Part shown: positions 27,674-35,232 of the stretch, one piece after another
Layout of the letters: each line of letters starts with the position of its first letter
How positions within the stretch are numbered: the stretch's first letter is position 1
Assembly (NCBI GenBank): GCA_016781925.1
Contig: JADDPH010000091.1
Span: forward strand, 97,017-140,811
Length of the DNA: 43,795 nucleotides
Source of the DNA: Sphaerobacteraceae bacterium
Lineage (GTDB): Bacteria > Chloroflexota > Chloroflexia > Thermomicrobiales > UBA6265
Direction: 5' to 3'
Notes under the pieces: generated by a model
Databases searched by the model: none
What the model was told of the DNA's origin: nothing
The model's input: the letters and a program-made list of their open reading frames with translations, nothing else
Program-made: the position numbers and the translations under genes

Positions 27674-28540
27674 CTAGCGATCGAGGAGGCGACGAGACCG
27701 GAGATCGAACCTCCGTCCCGGCGTCAGAATGTGAAGGAGGGCACCGCTGACGGTAATGCCCCCATGACCCTTGACATCTGAGATGTCCGAGTACATCTGG
27801 CTCCCGTCGACAATTGTGACGCTGTGTCGTCCGATCACCTCTAATGTCCCCTGGTGGTCAATGAGCGCCGCCGTGTCCTCGTCGACACCGACACCGATGA
27901 GGCCAGGATTGGAGGCAACAAGCGCCAGGAGGCGGCCGACACGATCGCGCTGGCGGAAATGCTGGTCGATGATGACGTCCGACACCAGCCCAAACCCGGC
28001 AACCATGTGCGCCATTCGCTGCCGAGGTGTGCCGCCGCTTGCCCCAAAGCCGACCATGTGGGATGACAGGATTGAGGCGCCGGCACTCGTGCCCGCAATG
28101 ACCGCCCCGTCCGCATTCCGCTCGCGGACGAGCTCGCCCGCTCGGGTCCCACCGATGATGGTGGAAAGCCGCATTTGATTGCCACCGGTCAGAAAGATGC
28201 CAGAGGCATCCTGGAGGAGATTGATGGGGGCGTCGCCATTCGCATCCGCCCGGTTGGCGATGAAGACGACCTCGGCACTACGAACGCCCATGCCCAAGAA
28301 CAGAGCCTTGTAGCGCTCCCCCGCGGACTCAATCGACGAAGCCGTGGGCACAATCGCGATGCGGGCATCCCTGCCGCCGGCGACCTGAACGAACGTGGAG
28401 AGAATGATCTTGTCGTCGAGTTTGTCCTCCGCGCCGCCAATGGCCATGATCGGACCACGATTCGCGGTCGCCGATGGGACAGAACTCGTTCCGCCCGCGA
28501 CGGCAATGTCGGCATGCTCACCCATGTGGCCGCATTCCAC
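27674..28540 (-). CDS. cphB: Cyanophycinase
   Basis: Serine peptidase of family S51 that cleaves cyanophycin exolytically to beta-Asp-Arg dipeptides. The 288-residue protein shows GPIMAIGGAEDKLDD near the N-terminus, ARIAIVPTASS, IFLTGGNQMRLSTII, the nucleophile elbow AVIAGTSAGASILS with the catalytic Ser in GTSAGAS, DQHFRQRDRVGRLL and GVGVDEDTAALI. All are typical of CphB. The first about 28 residues are poorly conserved-looking, so the start (GTG 28540 or ATG 28525) is uncertain. No secretion signal is evident, consistent with intracellular mobilisation. First gene of a cphB-cphA operon; divergent from the methionine-synthesis gene. Confidence 0.96.
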   Translation of the reverse strand: MECGHMGEHADIAVAGGTSSVPSATANRGPIMAIGGAEDKLDDKIILSTFVQVAGGRDARIAIVPTASSIESAGERYKALFLGMGVRSAEVVFIANRADANGDAPINLLQDASGIFLTGGNQMRLSTIIGGTRAGELVRERNADGAVIAGTSAGASILSSHMVGFGASGGTPRQRMAHMVAGFGLVSDVIIDQHFRQRDRVGRLLALVASNPGLIGVGVDEDTAALIDHQGTLEVIGRHSVTIVDGSQMYSDISDVKGHGGITVSGALLHILTPGRRFDLRSRRLLDR

Positions 28541-28841
28541 CTTCCATGCGCGCCGGCACGATGAGCCATTGGAGCAACGCGAAGGATGTCATCGGTCGGC
28601 AATCTCCGACGCCGTTCCTCAGGCGATTCCTCATCAGAGGACTGTAGCGCGGGGCGCCAGAGCCCGTCAATCACGGTTGCCCTCGCGCCCTCGACCGTTT
28701 TCGCTGCCGTCGGCCGGCGGATCAGGAGGGAAGCAGGTATGCTTATATGATCCTGCGTTTTGGACCTTCCTTCGGTCGTCGGTCCCCACGTGTGATCTTC
28801 ACCGGCGACCGTCGCGTGCTGGTCTCTCCTGAGGATGTCTG
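28541..28841. other. Divergent promoter region, cphBA / MetH-MTHFR gene
   Basis: No gene is supported in these 301 bp. The - strand has a promoter candidate for cphBA (28641-28670). For the + strand gene, TGC-TTATAT at 28740-28748 resembles an extended -10 but no -35 fits. The flanking GCAGG/CCTGC (28733-28737 and 28752-28756) is a small inverted repeat around it. I recognise no SAM, cobalamin or THF riboswitch. Confidence 0.4.
28641..28670 (-). promoter_or_regulatory. Candidate cphBA promoter
   Basis: On the - strand, TTGACG (28665-28670) and TACAGT (28641-28646) are separated by 18 bp. This would give a leader of about 95 nt before cphB. Confidence 0.5.
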
Positions 28842-30743
28842 ATGCCGCATCCCCTCGCTGATCGCCTAGCCTCCGCCCCCCTTCTTCTTGATGGAGCGAT
28901 GGGGACGATGCTCTACGACGCCGGCGTGTCTCTCGACGACTGCTTCGATGCCTTGAACCTCACGCGACCCGAGCTGGTGGCGTCGGTTCACCGGCAGTAC
29001 ATCGCGGCCGGGGCGGACATCATCGAGACCAACACCTTCGGCGCGAATGGCTATCGCCTAGAGCCATTCGGACTTCAAGACAAGGTCCGGGACATCAACC
29101 GCCGGGCAGTCAAGATCGCCCGCGAGGAGCGGGAGATCAGCGGTCGACCCGTGTTGATCGCGGGATCGGTGGGCCCGACCGCGCGCACGCTGGCATCGTT
29201 CGGCACGGCCGACTCCGCGGCAGTGCAGGACGTGTACCGCGAACAAGTGGAGGCCCTCCTTGAGGGCGGTGTCGACCTGCTCTCACTGGAGACGATGGGC
29301 AGCCTTGATGAGATGACCGCTGCCATTAGCGCGGCACGTGAGGCCTCCGACCTCCCCATCATCGCCCTGCTCACCTTCGCGGAGGACGGCCGGACGATCT
29401 CCGGCAACACCCCGGAGGCGGTGGTAGATGTCCTCTCTCAGACTGGCATCACCGTCATGGGCGCCAACTGCTCTGTTGGACCCCAGCGAATCCTGCCAGT
29501 CCTCACCTCGATGCGTGACCGGGCGAGAGCGATCGGATGGGACGATCTGTCACTGGCCTGTATGCCGAACGCTGGGTGGCCGGCTCATGTGGGGGGTCGG
29601 GTCATCTATCGAAGTTCCCCTGAATACTTCGGGGCCTTCGCGCGTCAGGCCGCCGAGGCGGGGATCCAACTCGTCGGCGGCTGCTGTGGCACAACTCCGG
29701 ACCACACGCGGGCGATGCGGTCAGCACTAAACGCCTGGTCGACGGAGCGCGCGGCCTTCGGCACCTCCAACCTTGAAGACTCCGAGCCAGTCGAGGGTGC
29801 CGCATCCTCCCCGCCTCGTCGTGCCTCGACGGTGGAGTTGCTCGCGCCGGAAGGTCCGACGGAGGTCGCCCAAAAGCTGGGAAGGCAGTTCCTGGTCAGC
29901 GTTGAGATCGATCCTCCGAAAGGTTTCAACCCCGCGAAGGCCCTCGCCGGGGCCCGCCTCCTCAAAGAGGCCGGCGTCGACGCCATCAATGTCGCTGATT
30001 CGCCGATGGCGCGGGTTCGGATGAGCGCGATGACCCTCTGCTACCTGATCCAGCATCAGGTCGGCATCGAAACCATCCTGCACTTCACCACGCGAGATCG
30101 CTCGTTGATGGGGCTGCAGTCGGAGCTCCTGGGGGCACATGCGGTCGGGATTCGCAACATCCTGGCCCTCACCGGTGATCCACCAAGCCTTGGAGACTAC
30201 CCAGACTCCTCTGCTGTCTACGATGTGGACTCCGTCGGCTTGGTCCGCGTCTTGAGCCGCCTCAATGAGGGCTGTGACTCGGCAGGAGCCTCGATCGGGC
30301 GAATGGCGAGCTTCACGATTGCCTGCGCGGTTGACCCGATACGCGAGGACCTTTTGACGGAAGCCAACCGGCTCCGGGCAAAGCTTGCGGCCGGCGCCAA
30401 CGTCGTGATGACTCAGCCGATCTTCGATCTCGCGGTCTGGCACCGCTTCTTGGAAATCTACGGCGAACCCGGTATCAACGTTCCCGTCCTCCTAGGTATC
30501 CTGCCACTGCAAAGTTCCAAGCACGCCGAGTTTCTCCACAACGAGGTCCCAGGCATCACCCTCACGGACGAGGCGCGGGATCGCATGCGCCGGGCAGGAG
30601 CGGACGGCCGCCGTGAAGGCGTGCGGATGGCGCAGGATCTCCTACTAGAGGCCCGGCCTCAGGTCCAGGGCATTTACATCATGCCCTCGTTCGGACGCTA
30701 CGAGGTGGCCGCGGAAGTGTTAGAGGTACTCGGGAAACCCTAA
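28842..30743 (+). CDS. Bifunctional homocysteine S-methyltransferase / methylenetetrahydrofolate reductase
   Basis: The 633-residue fusion resembles B. subtilis YitJ. The N-terminal homocysteine methyltransferase domain (about 1-300) has LLLDGAMGTMLYDAGV, DIIETNTFGANGYRL, and the zinc cysteines in GANCSVGP and GGCCGTTP. The C-terminal MTHFR domain (about 335-633) has VSVEIDPPKGFNP, HFTTRDRSLMGLQSELLG, ILALTGDPP, VVMTQPIFD and GIYIMPSFGRYE. MTHFR makes 5-methyl-THF. The first domain lacks the cobalamin and folate modules of MetH, so it would use another methyl donor (for example S-methylmethionine) or cooperate with separate modules. ATG 28842 has GAGG 9 bp upstream. The two domains are joined by a Ser/Glu-rich linker. 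Confidence 0.95.
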   Translation: MPHPLADRLASAPLLLDGAMGTMLYDAGVSLDDCFDALNLTRPELVASVHRQYIAAGADIIETNTFGANGYRLEPFGLQDKVRDINRRAVKIAREEREISGRPVLIAGSVGPTARTLASFGTADSAAVQDVYREQVEALLEGGVDLLSLETMGSLDEMTAAISAAREASDLPIIALLTFAEDGRTISGNTPEAVVDVLSQTGITVMGANCSVGPQRILPVLTSMRDRARAIGWDDLSLACMPNAGWPAHVGGRVIYRSSPEYFGAFARQAAEAGIQLVGGCCGTTPDHTRAMRSALNAWSTERAAFGTSNLEDSEPVEGAASSPPRRASTVELLAPEGPTEVAQKLGRQFLVSVEIDPPKGFNPAKALAGARLLKEAGVDAINVADSPMARVRMSAMTLCYLIQHQVGIETILHFTTRDRSLMGLQSELLGAHAVGIRNILALTGDPPSLGDYPDSSAVYDVDSVGLVRVLSRLNEGCDSAGASIGRMASFTIACAVDPIREDLLTEANRLRAKLAAGANVVMTQPIFDLAVWHRFLEIYGEPGINVPVLLGILPLQSSKHAEFLHNEVPGITLTDEARDRMRRAGADGRREGVRMAQDLLLEARPQVQGIYIMPSFGRYEVAAEVLEVLGKP

Positions 30744-30746
30744 CAA

Positions 30747-30784
30747 CCCGAGAATGGACGACGCTCGTCGTTGCCCGACTCGGG
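30747..30784 (+). terminator. Stem-loop after the MetH-MTHFR gene
   Basis: Outer arms CCCGAG/CTCGGG (30747-30752 and 30779-30784) enclose an inner stem ACGAC-GCTC-GTCGT (30758-30771), starting 4 bp after the stop. No U-run follows. The 3' part overlaps the -35 of the rplS promoter candidate. Confidence 0.45.
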
Positions 30785-30799
30785 CCAGCGTGCTAGACT
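30771..30799 (+). promoter_or_regulatory. Candidate rplS promoter with extended -10
   Basis: TTGCCC (30771-30776), a 17-bp spacer and TAGACT (30794-30799) preceded by TGC form an extended -10 promoter. The TGCTAG core is shared with the rho promoter candidate. Confidence 0.6.
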
Positions 30800-30805
30800 C
30801 CGAAC

Positions 30806-30924
30806 TGTGCCCGCCATCCTCGGGTTGGCTGGTATGCGCTCAGAACGAATACGACGATGAGGAACCGAGGCGGCGTTTTCACGCGCTGAATGAGGGTCGC
30901 TTCGGGCTCGGGGGATGAGGCACG
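30806..30924 (+). promoter_or_regulatory. Structured 5' leader of rplS (candidate)
   Basis: About 119 nt lie between the predicted transcription start and the rplS ATG. CCTCGG (30818-30823) can pair with CCGAGG (30865-30870), and an upstream CCG (30811-30813) can pair with CGG (30871-30873) across a bulge. Leaders of ribosomal protein genes often carry feedback sites, but this pairing has no comparative support. Confidence 0.3.
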
Positions 30925-31278
30925 ATGGTCGCGCAGTTGATCCGCTCCCTAGAATCAGAACAATACAAGGGTGAAGTTCCGGTCTTTGGCCCAGGCGATA
31001 CGGTCCGCGTCCACGCCAAGGTCGTCGAAGGGAACCGCGAGCGAATTCAGGTCTTTGAAGGCGTGATCATCCGCCGCCGCGCGGGCGGCATCAACGAGAA
31101 CTTCACAGTTCGCCGGATTGCGTCTCACGGCATCGGCGTTGAGCGGACATTCCTGCTCCACTCGCCTCGGATTGACCGTGTGGAAGTCGTCCGCCGAGGC
31201 CGAGTGCGTCGGGCGAAGCTCTACTACCTTCGTGGCCTCACCGGGAAAGCGGCCCGGATCAAAGAGCGCCGGACCTAG
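30925..31278 (+). CDS. rplS: 50S ribosomal protein L19
   Basis: Large-subunit protein at the 30S-50S interface. The 117 residues match the family length. Conserved features are [60 protein letters not shown] and the basic tail [20 protein letters not shown]. In many bacteria rplS follows trmD and precedes lepB or rnhB; here rnhB and yraN follow, matching the second half of that order, but trmD and rimM are not upstream. It has its own promoter candidate and terminator. Confidence 0.98.
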   Translation: MVAQLIRSLESEQYKGEVPVFGPGDTVRVHAKVVEGNRERIQVFEGVIIRRRAGGINENFTVRRIASHGIGVERTFLLHSPRIDRVEVVRRGRVRRAKLYYLRGLTGKAARIKERRT

Positions 31279-31336
31279 TCCTGCCGCGTTCAGCGTGGCA
31301 CGCCGAATAACGAGTGACAGCACGGCGCGGGAGTGG

Positions 31337-31365
31337 GGGGAGGCAGTGGAAGCTGCCCCCCTTTT
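31337..31365 (+). terminator. Terminator after rplS
   Basis: GGGG-A-GGCAG (31337-31346) pairs with CTGCCCCCC (31353-31361), with one bulged A and loop TGGAAG. TTTT follows at 31362-31365. It lies about 60 bp after the rplS stop and ends before the rnhB start. Confidence 0.65.
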
Positions 31366-31403
31366 CTCGTTGCAAGTCTCGTGACGCTGAAAGGGTCTTG
31401 GGC

Positions 31404-32051
31404 GTGAGGCCGGGAGACATCGCGCCGACCCTTGACTACGAGATTCCCTTTTGGCAAACGGGCAGTCGCGTGGTGGCGGGTGTGGACGAGGTCGGCCGCG
31501 GTGCCTTGGCGGGTCCGCTGGTCGCCGCTGCCGTCGCCCTTCCAGTTGGTCTCGGTGAGACCGGCACCGCTCTCACTCAGGCCCTCCTTGGGGTCCGGGA
31601 CTCCAAACAACTGTCCCCTCGGCTTTGCGAAAAGATGCTGGCTCAGGTTCTCCACGTGGCAGTGTGCAGTGCTGTCGGCGTGGTTCCTCCTGAGGAACTG
31701 GATGTCGTTGGTCTCAGCGCCGCCAACCGAATCGCGATGGAGCGGGCCGTCCTTGCCCTGCCGGTTCCGCCTGATGCCCTGCTCCTCGATGCCTGCATAA
31801 TCGACCTTGGTTGCCCCCAAGTTGGAATCGTAGACGGCGATGCTCGCTGCCTCTCGATCGCCGCAGCCTCCATTCTCGCCAAGGTGACCCGGGATCGGAT
31901 GATGGTGGACTGCCATCACGACGATCCGAGGTACGGATTCAACCACCACAAGGGGTACGGCACCGCGGCCCACATCGCCGCACTGCGGAAACATGGTCTA
32001 AGCCCGCTTCACCGCCACAGCTTCGCCTGCCTCCCGCCTGCCGCCCCATGA
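31404..32051 (+). CDS. rnhB: Ribonuclease HII
   Basis: Cleaves RNA in RNA-DNA hybrids and removes single misincorporated ribonucleotides. The 215-residue product shows VAGVDEVGRGALAGPLVAAA (first Asp-Glu of the active site), VRDSKQLSPR, LLLDAC (third acidic residue), LSIAAASILAKVTRDRMM and GFNHHKGYGTAAHIAAL, ending in RHSFAC. GTG 31404 follows AAAGGG by 8 bp and gives the family-typical beginning RPGDIAPTLDYE; the frame is open upstream to 31314 but that part overlaps the terminator of rplS. The stop overlaps the yraN start by ATGA. Confidence 0.96.
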   Translation: MRPGDIAPTLDYEIPFWQTGSRVVAGVDEVGRGALAGPLVAAAVALPVGLGETGTALTQALLGVRDSKQLSPRLCEKMLAQVLHVAVCSAVGVVPPEELDVVGLSAANRIAMERAVLALPVPPDALLLDACIIDLGCPQVGIVDGDARCLSIAAASILAKVTRDRMMVDCHHDDPRYGFNHHKGYGTAAHIAALRKHGLSPLHRHSFACLPPAAP

Positions 32052-32425
32052 CGCCAACCTCACGTCGACGCCTCGGTACTTTCGGGGAGCAGGTGGCGCG
32101 GCGTCACCTGGAGGCGAAAGGGTACGTCTTTGAAACAGCGGCTTGGCGCGGTCCGTCTGGCGAACTCGACTTGGTCATGAGGCACGCCGACGAAGTGGTC
32201 TTCGTTGAGGTCAAGACGCGACACGGGGAAGAAATGGGACGGGCGGAGGAAAGTCTCTCCCGCCGGCAGCAGCGCATCCTCCTCGCGACCGCGGCGGCCT
32301 ACGTAGAAGGCCATCCGGACCTGGACGACCCAATCTGGCGCATCGATCTCGTGGCCGTCACCCTGGACAGCGTTGGCATCGTACGCCGGGTGTCGCATGT
32401 GGAGAATGCGGTCCTCGACGGCTGA
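32048..32425 (+). CDS. yraN: YraN/UPF0102 family protein
   Basis: Small protein with an endonuclease-like (PD-(D/E)XK or Holliday-junction resolvase-like) fold, of 125 residues, commonly next to rnhB. The family block RRRLGTFGEQVARRHLEAKG is followed by AAWRGPSGELDLVMR and EVVFVEVKTRHGEEMGRAEE (Asp ... Glu-x-Lys, the catalytic-like triad), then SLSRRQQRILLATAAAYVE and the final WRIDLVAV. Biochemical role unproven in most bacteria. Translation is probably coupled to rnhB through the ATGA overlap. Confidence 0.95.
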   Translation: MTPTSRRRLGTFGEQVARRHLEAKGYVFETAAWRGPSGELDLVMRHADEVVFVEVKTRHGEEMGRAEESLSRRQQRILLATAAAYVEGHPDLDDPIWRIDLVAVTLDSVGIVRRVSHVENAVLDG

Positions 32426-32534
32426 TGCCCTCCTTGCTGAGTGCTTCCTTAATGGCACAAAACTTGCTCAACGGACCGGGGCGGCACGAAGGGTTGTCGC
32501 GTGTTCTCCAAGCGTTGGGTAGGAGGAATTCGGC

Positions 32535-33143
32535 ATGGTCCACGCTCGACATCGGCTCCTTGCGTACAGCGCCGTGATCGCGCTTCTCGCCTTCGTCGGG
32601 ATTGGCGGGCTTCGCGGCTACGCGCAGGACGCCACACCGGGGGCCGGCGCCATGGCGTCTGTGCCTCATCCGGCCCATATCCACGCGGGGAACTGCGAAA
32701 CCCTCGACCCGAACCCGCTCTTCCCGCTCGCCGATGTTTCTATGCCCACCGCGGACATGGGGATGATGGCGTCGCCGATGGCCTCACCGATGGCTGGCGG
32801 TATGATGGGCTCCATGACTGCCACGTCAGCAGCTTACAGCACTACGACGCTCGACATCGCGCTGACTGATATTCTGGCGGCGGAACACGCGATCAACGTC
32901 CATGAGAGTGCGGAGAACATCCAGAACTACATCGCCTGCGGCGCCATTGGCGGCATGGCAGGTGACGATGTTTTCGTCGGCCTCAGCGAGGTGAACAACT
33001 CCGGATTCAGCGGCATCGCCTGGCTGCACGCCAACGAGGACAACACCACGACCGTCACCGTCTTCCTGGCACAAGGCCTGGCCGGCGGCACCACTGGGGC
33101 CGGGATGGACATGGCGACGCCCATGGCTTCCCCAGTCTCCTAG
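32535..33143 (+). CDS. Secreted Met-rich protein of unknown function
   Basis: The 202-residue product has a clear signal peptide (MVHARHRLLAYSAVIALL, then AFVGIGGLRGYAQDA with a cleavage site near AQD). The mature N-terminus has HPAHIHAGNC, resembling the HxxHIH motif of CHRD- or cupredoxin-type extracellular proteins. A Met-rich stretch (about residues 73-95: many MASPMA, GGMMG units) follows, then DILAAEHAINVHESAENIQN, YIACGAIGG, and a C-terminal beta region GFSGIAWLHANEDNTTTVTV. MASP recurs at the C-terminus. His and Met clusters suggest copper binding outside the cell, which is inference only. The ATG has GGAGG 8 bp upstream; a strong terminator follows. It is monocistronic. Confidence 0.85.
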   Translation: MVHARHRLLAYSAVIALLAFVGIGGLRGYAQDATPGAGAMASVPHPAHIHAGNCETLDPNPLFPLADVSMPTADMGMMASPMASPMAGGMMGSMTATSAAYSTTTLDIALTDILAAEHAINVHESAENIQNYIACGAIGGMAGDDVFVGLSEVNNSGFSGIAWLHANEDNTTTVTVFLAQGLAGGTTGAGMDMATPMASPVS

Positions 33144-33173
33144 AGCGAACCCCCTTCGGCCTGACCACCTTTC

Positions 33174-33216
33174 GAGAGCGCGGCCCAAAACAATGGGCCG
33201 CGCTCTCCGCTTTTTT
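33174..33216 (+). terminator. Strong Rho-independent terminator
   Basis: A perfect 14-bp stem (33174-33187 with 33194-33207; GAGAGCGCGGCCCA and its complement), a 6-nt loop AAACAA and a run of six T at 33211-33216. It is the clearest intrinsic terminator in the window and follows the secreted Met-rich protein gene by 30 bp. Confidence 0.95.
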
Positions 33217-33349
33217 CCTCTCCTTCTCGCCCCTTGAAGGGGCACGCACCCTGTAGAGTGCTGCTCCAGACGTAGCCAACCAAGGATCCCTATCCGCCTC
33301 ATGACCAAACCCCTGTTAAGATGCCCGTAGCGAGAGGGCTGTTTGGGGG

Positions 33350-34606
33350 GTGGAGGACCACGAGTTGGCAGGGATGAATGGATCAACGCCAGTGAGAGAG
33401 GCCATCCTAGGGGCGGCTCCCGCCTTTTACGGTGCCATGACGCAGTTCGCCGAGCGCCTCGTCCAGACGCCCAGCATGCCGGGCGAAGAGGGCGACATCG
33501 CCGACATCGTCGCAGAGACCATGCGCTCCCTCCAATACGACGACGTCTGGCGCGATGGCGCGGGCAACATCATCGGCGTCCTTCGTGGCACTGCCTCAGG
33601 ACCCACCGTTCAATTTAACGCGCACCTTGACCATGTATCGCCCGGCGCACACACCCTATGGGCCCGCCCTCCATACGGCGGCGTGATTGAGAAGGACATC
33701 CTCTACGGGCGAGGCGCATCAGACGTGAAGGGGGCTCTGGCCTCCCAAGTCTTCTTGGTCCCTGTGCTGCGGGGAGCCGGACTGCGGCCCGCGGGCGATG
33801 TCTACGTCACCGGAGTCGTGCTGGAAGAGGTTGGTGGGTTTGGCAGCGAGTACCTCGCGAAGGAGATGCCGACGACCTACGCCGTCCTGGCCGAGGCCAC
33901 GAACAACCAAATTTGCCGTGGACACCGGGGGCGTACCTTCGTCAGGGTGACATTCACGGGTCTCTCCGTGCACGCGAGTGCGCCAGAGCGGGGCGGAAAT
34001 CCCCACTTCGCCGCCGCGCGGTTCCTGCTGGGTCTCCGTGATCTGCCCATGGTCACGCACCCGACCTTCGGTGCGTCGAGCGTCGCCCCGACGCTGATCG
34101 AGACCGATCAAACGAGCGGGAATGTGACCCCGGGCACCGTCTCGTTGTTTTTGGATTGGCGAAACGTTCCCACCGAGGGCGTCAACGAGATTTTCAGCGG
34201 CTTGGAGCCGATCCTCCGGGCAGCCGAGGCTGACGCACCCGGCGTGACCGGAACGATGGAGGCGGTCGGGCGACCCGTGCAAAGCTACACCGGCCTGTCC
34301 GCCACGATGCCACCGACCCGGGGGTTCGAGACCAAGGAGGAAGACCCAGTGCTCCTTGCCGCCCACAAGTGTTTGGAGCATGTGCTGGACCGTCCGGTCG
34401 ACATTGGAACCTGGACCTTTGCCACGGACGGAGGCCACCTGGCTCACCACGGAATCACGACGATCGGATTTGCCCCTGGTGAAGAGCGGTTCGCCCACAC
34501 CATCCATGACCAGGTTGACCTCGGAAAGATGCGTGAAGCCCTGGCCGGGAATGCGGCACTCGCCCTAGCATTGACCTCCCTCGAAAGCCCGAGGAATCCC
34601 GTGTGA
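33350..34606 (+). CDS. M20 family peptidase, YgeY-like
   Basis: The 418-residue metallohydrolase has a complete zinc site: His in NAHLDHVSPG, Asp in GRGASDVKGALAS, Glu-Glu in VVLEEVGGFGS, an acidic residue in AEATNNQICRGHRG, and His in RFAHTIHDQVDLG. The C-terminal pattern WTFATDGGHLAHHG followed by ITTIGFAPGEERFAHT is typical of the YgeY/ArgE-like branch, whose members hydrolyse acylated or carbamoyl amino acids. It differs in sequence from the M20 protein at 16930-18102. Start GTG 33350 (AGAGGG about 10 bp upstream) or ATG 33374. The 3' end overlaps moaB by GTGA, yet no link to molybdenum cofactor synthesis is obvious. Confidence 0.9.
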   Translation: MEDHELAGMNGSTPVREAILGAAPAFYGAMTQFAERLVQTPSMPGEEGDIADIVAETMRSLQYDDVWRDGAGNIIGVLRGTASGPTVQFNAHLDHVSPGAHTLWARPPYGGVIEKDILYGRGASDVKGALASQVFLVPVLRGAGLRPAGDVYVTGVVLEEVGGFGSEYLAKEMPTTYAVLAEATNNQICRGHRGRTFVRVTFTGLSVHASAPERGGNPHFAAARFLLGLRDLPMVTHPTFGASSVAPTLIETDQTSGNVTPGTVSLFLDWRNVPTEGVNEIFSGLEPILRAAEADAPGVTGTMEAVGRPVQSYTGLSATMPPTRGFETKEEDPVLLAAHKCLEHVLDRPVDIGTWTFATDGGHLAHHGITTIGFAPGEERFAHTIHDQVDLGKMREALAGNAALALALTSLESPRNPV

Positions 34607-35163
34607 CCAACGACACCCTGATTCCGCCAAGCCCCGCCCCAGAACATCGGGCAGCTAGCTCAACCAGGCTCCGATGCGCGGTCTTGACCGTGAGTGACAC
34701 GCGAACGGAGCAGACGGACGGAAGCGGCTCCCTGATCCGTCGTCTCCTTGTGGAACACGGTCATGAGGTGGTCGACTACCGCATCGTGCCTGACGAGCCC
34801 ACTCAGATCACCGAGGCGTTCCGGTCGTGGACAACCGAAGGCGACGTCCAAGCCATCATCAGCAATGGAGGAACCGGCATCGCCCGGCGCGACACGACCT
34901 TCGATGTCGTGTCAGCACTTCTCGAGAAGCGACTGGACGGATTCGGAGAGTTGTTCCGCATGTTGAGTTACGCCGAGATCGGCGCGGCCGCTATGATGTC
35001 GAGAGCAGTCGGCGGCACGTTGCATGGAAGAGCCGTGTTCGTTCTTCCTGGGTCGTCGAACGCGGTCGCTCTCGCGATGGAGCGACTGATCTTGCCGGAA
35101 CTCCCCCATGTCGTCCATGAACTCTCCAAGCATGACCCGCCCTCGACCGCAGAGGGACGATGA
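34603..35163 (+). CDS. moaB: Molybdenum cofactor biosynthesis protein MoaB/MogA type
   Basis: Adenylylates molybdopterin before molybdenum insertion. The 186-residue protein has an N-terminal tail of about 25 residues, then LRCAVLTVSDTRTEQTDGSG, HEVVDYRIVPDEP, the family signature AIISNGGTGIARRDTTFDVV and FRMLSYAEIGAAAMMSRAVGG. The C-terminal FVLPGSSNAVALAMERLILP completes the MoCF-binding fold. GTG 34603 overlaps the M20 stop. moaA is present at 41942-42985 on the other strand, so part of the cofactor pathway is dispersed over 8 kb here. Confidence 0.94.
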   Translation: MTNDTLIPPSPAPEHRAASSTRLRCAVLTVSDTRTEQTDGSGSLIRRLLVEHGHEVVDYRIVPDEPTQITEAFRSWTTEGDVQAIISNGGTGIARRDTTFDVVSALLEKRLDGFGELFRMLSYAEIGAAAMMSRAVGGTLHGRAVFVLPGSSNAVALAMERLILPELPHVVHELSKHDPPSTAEGR

Positions 35164-35232
35164 GGAGTGGAGAGCCCTAGAATGCGCCCGCTATCCATCA
35201 GGTACGTGCTCCCGCTATGGAGACAATAGACC

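Noticed and set aside
35164-35232. T-box leader upstream of hisS
   Set aside because: The gap is only 69 bp and contains neither a T-box core nor a terminator hairpin.
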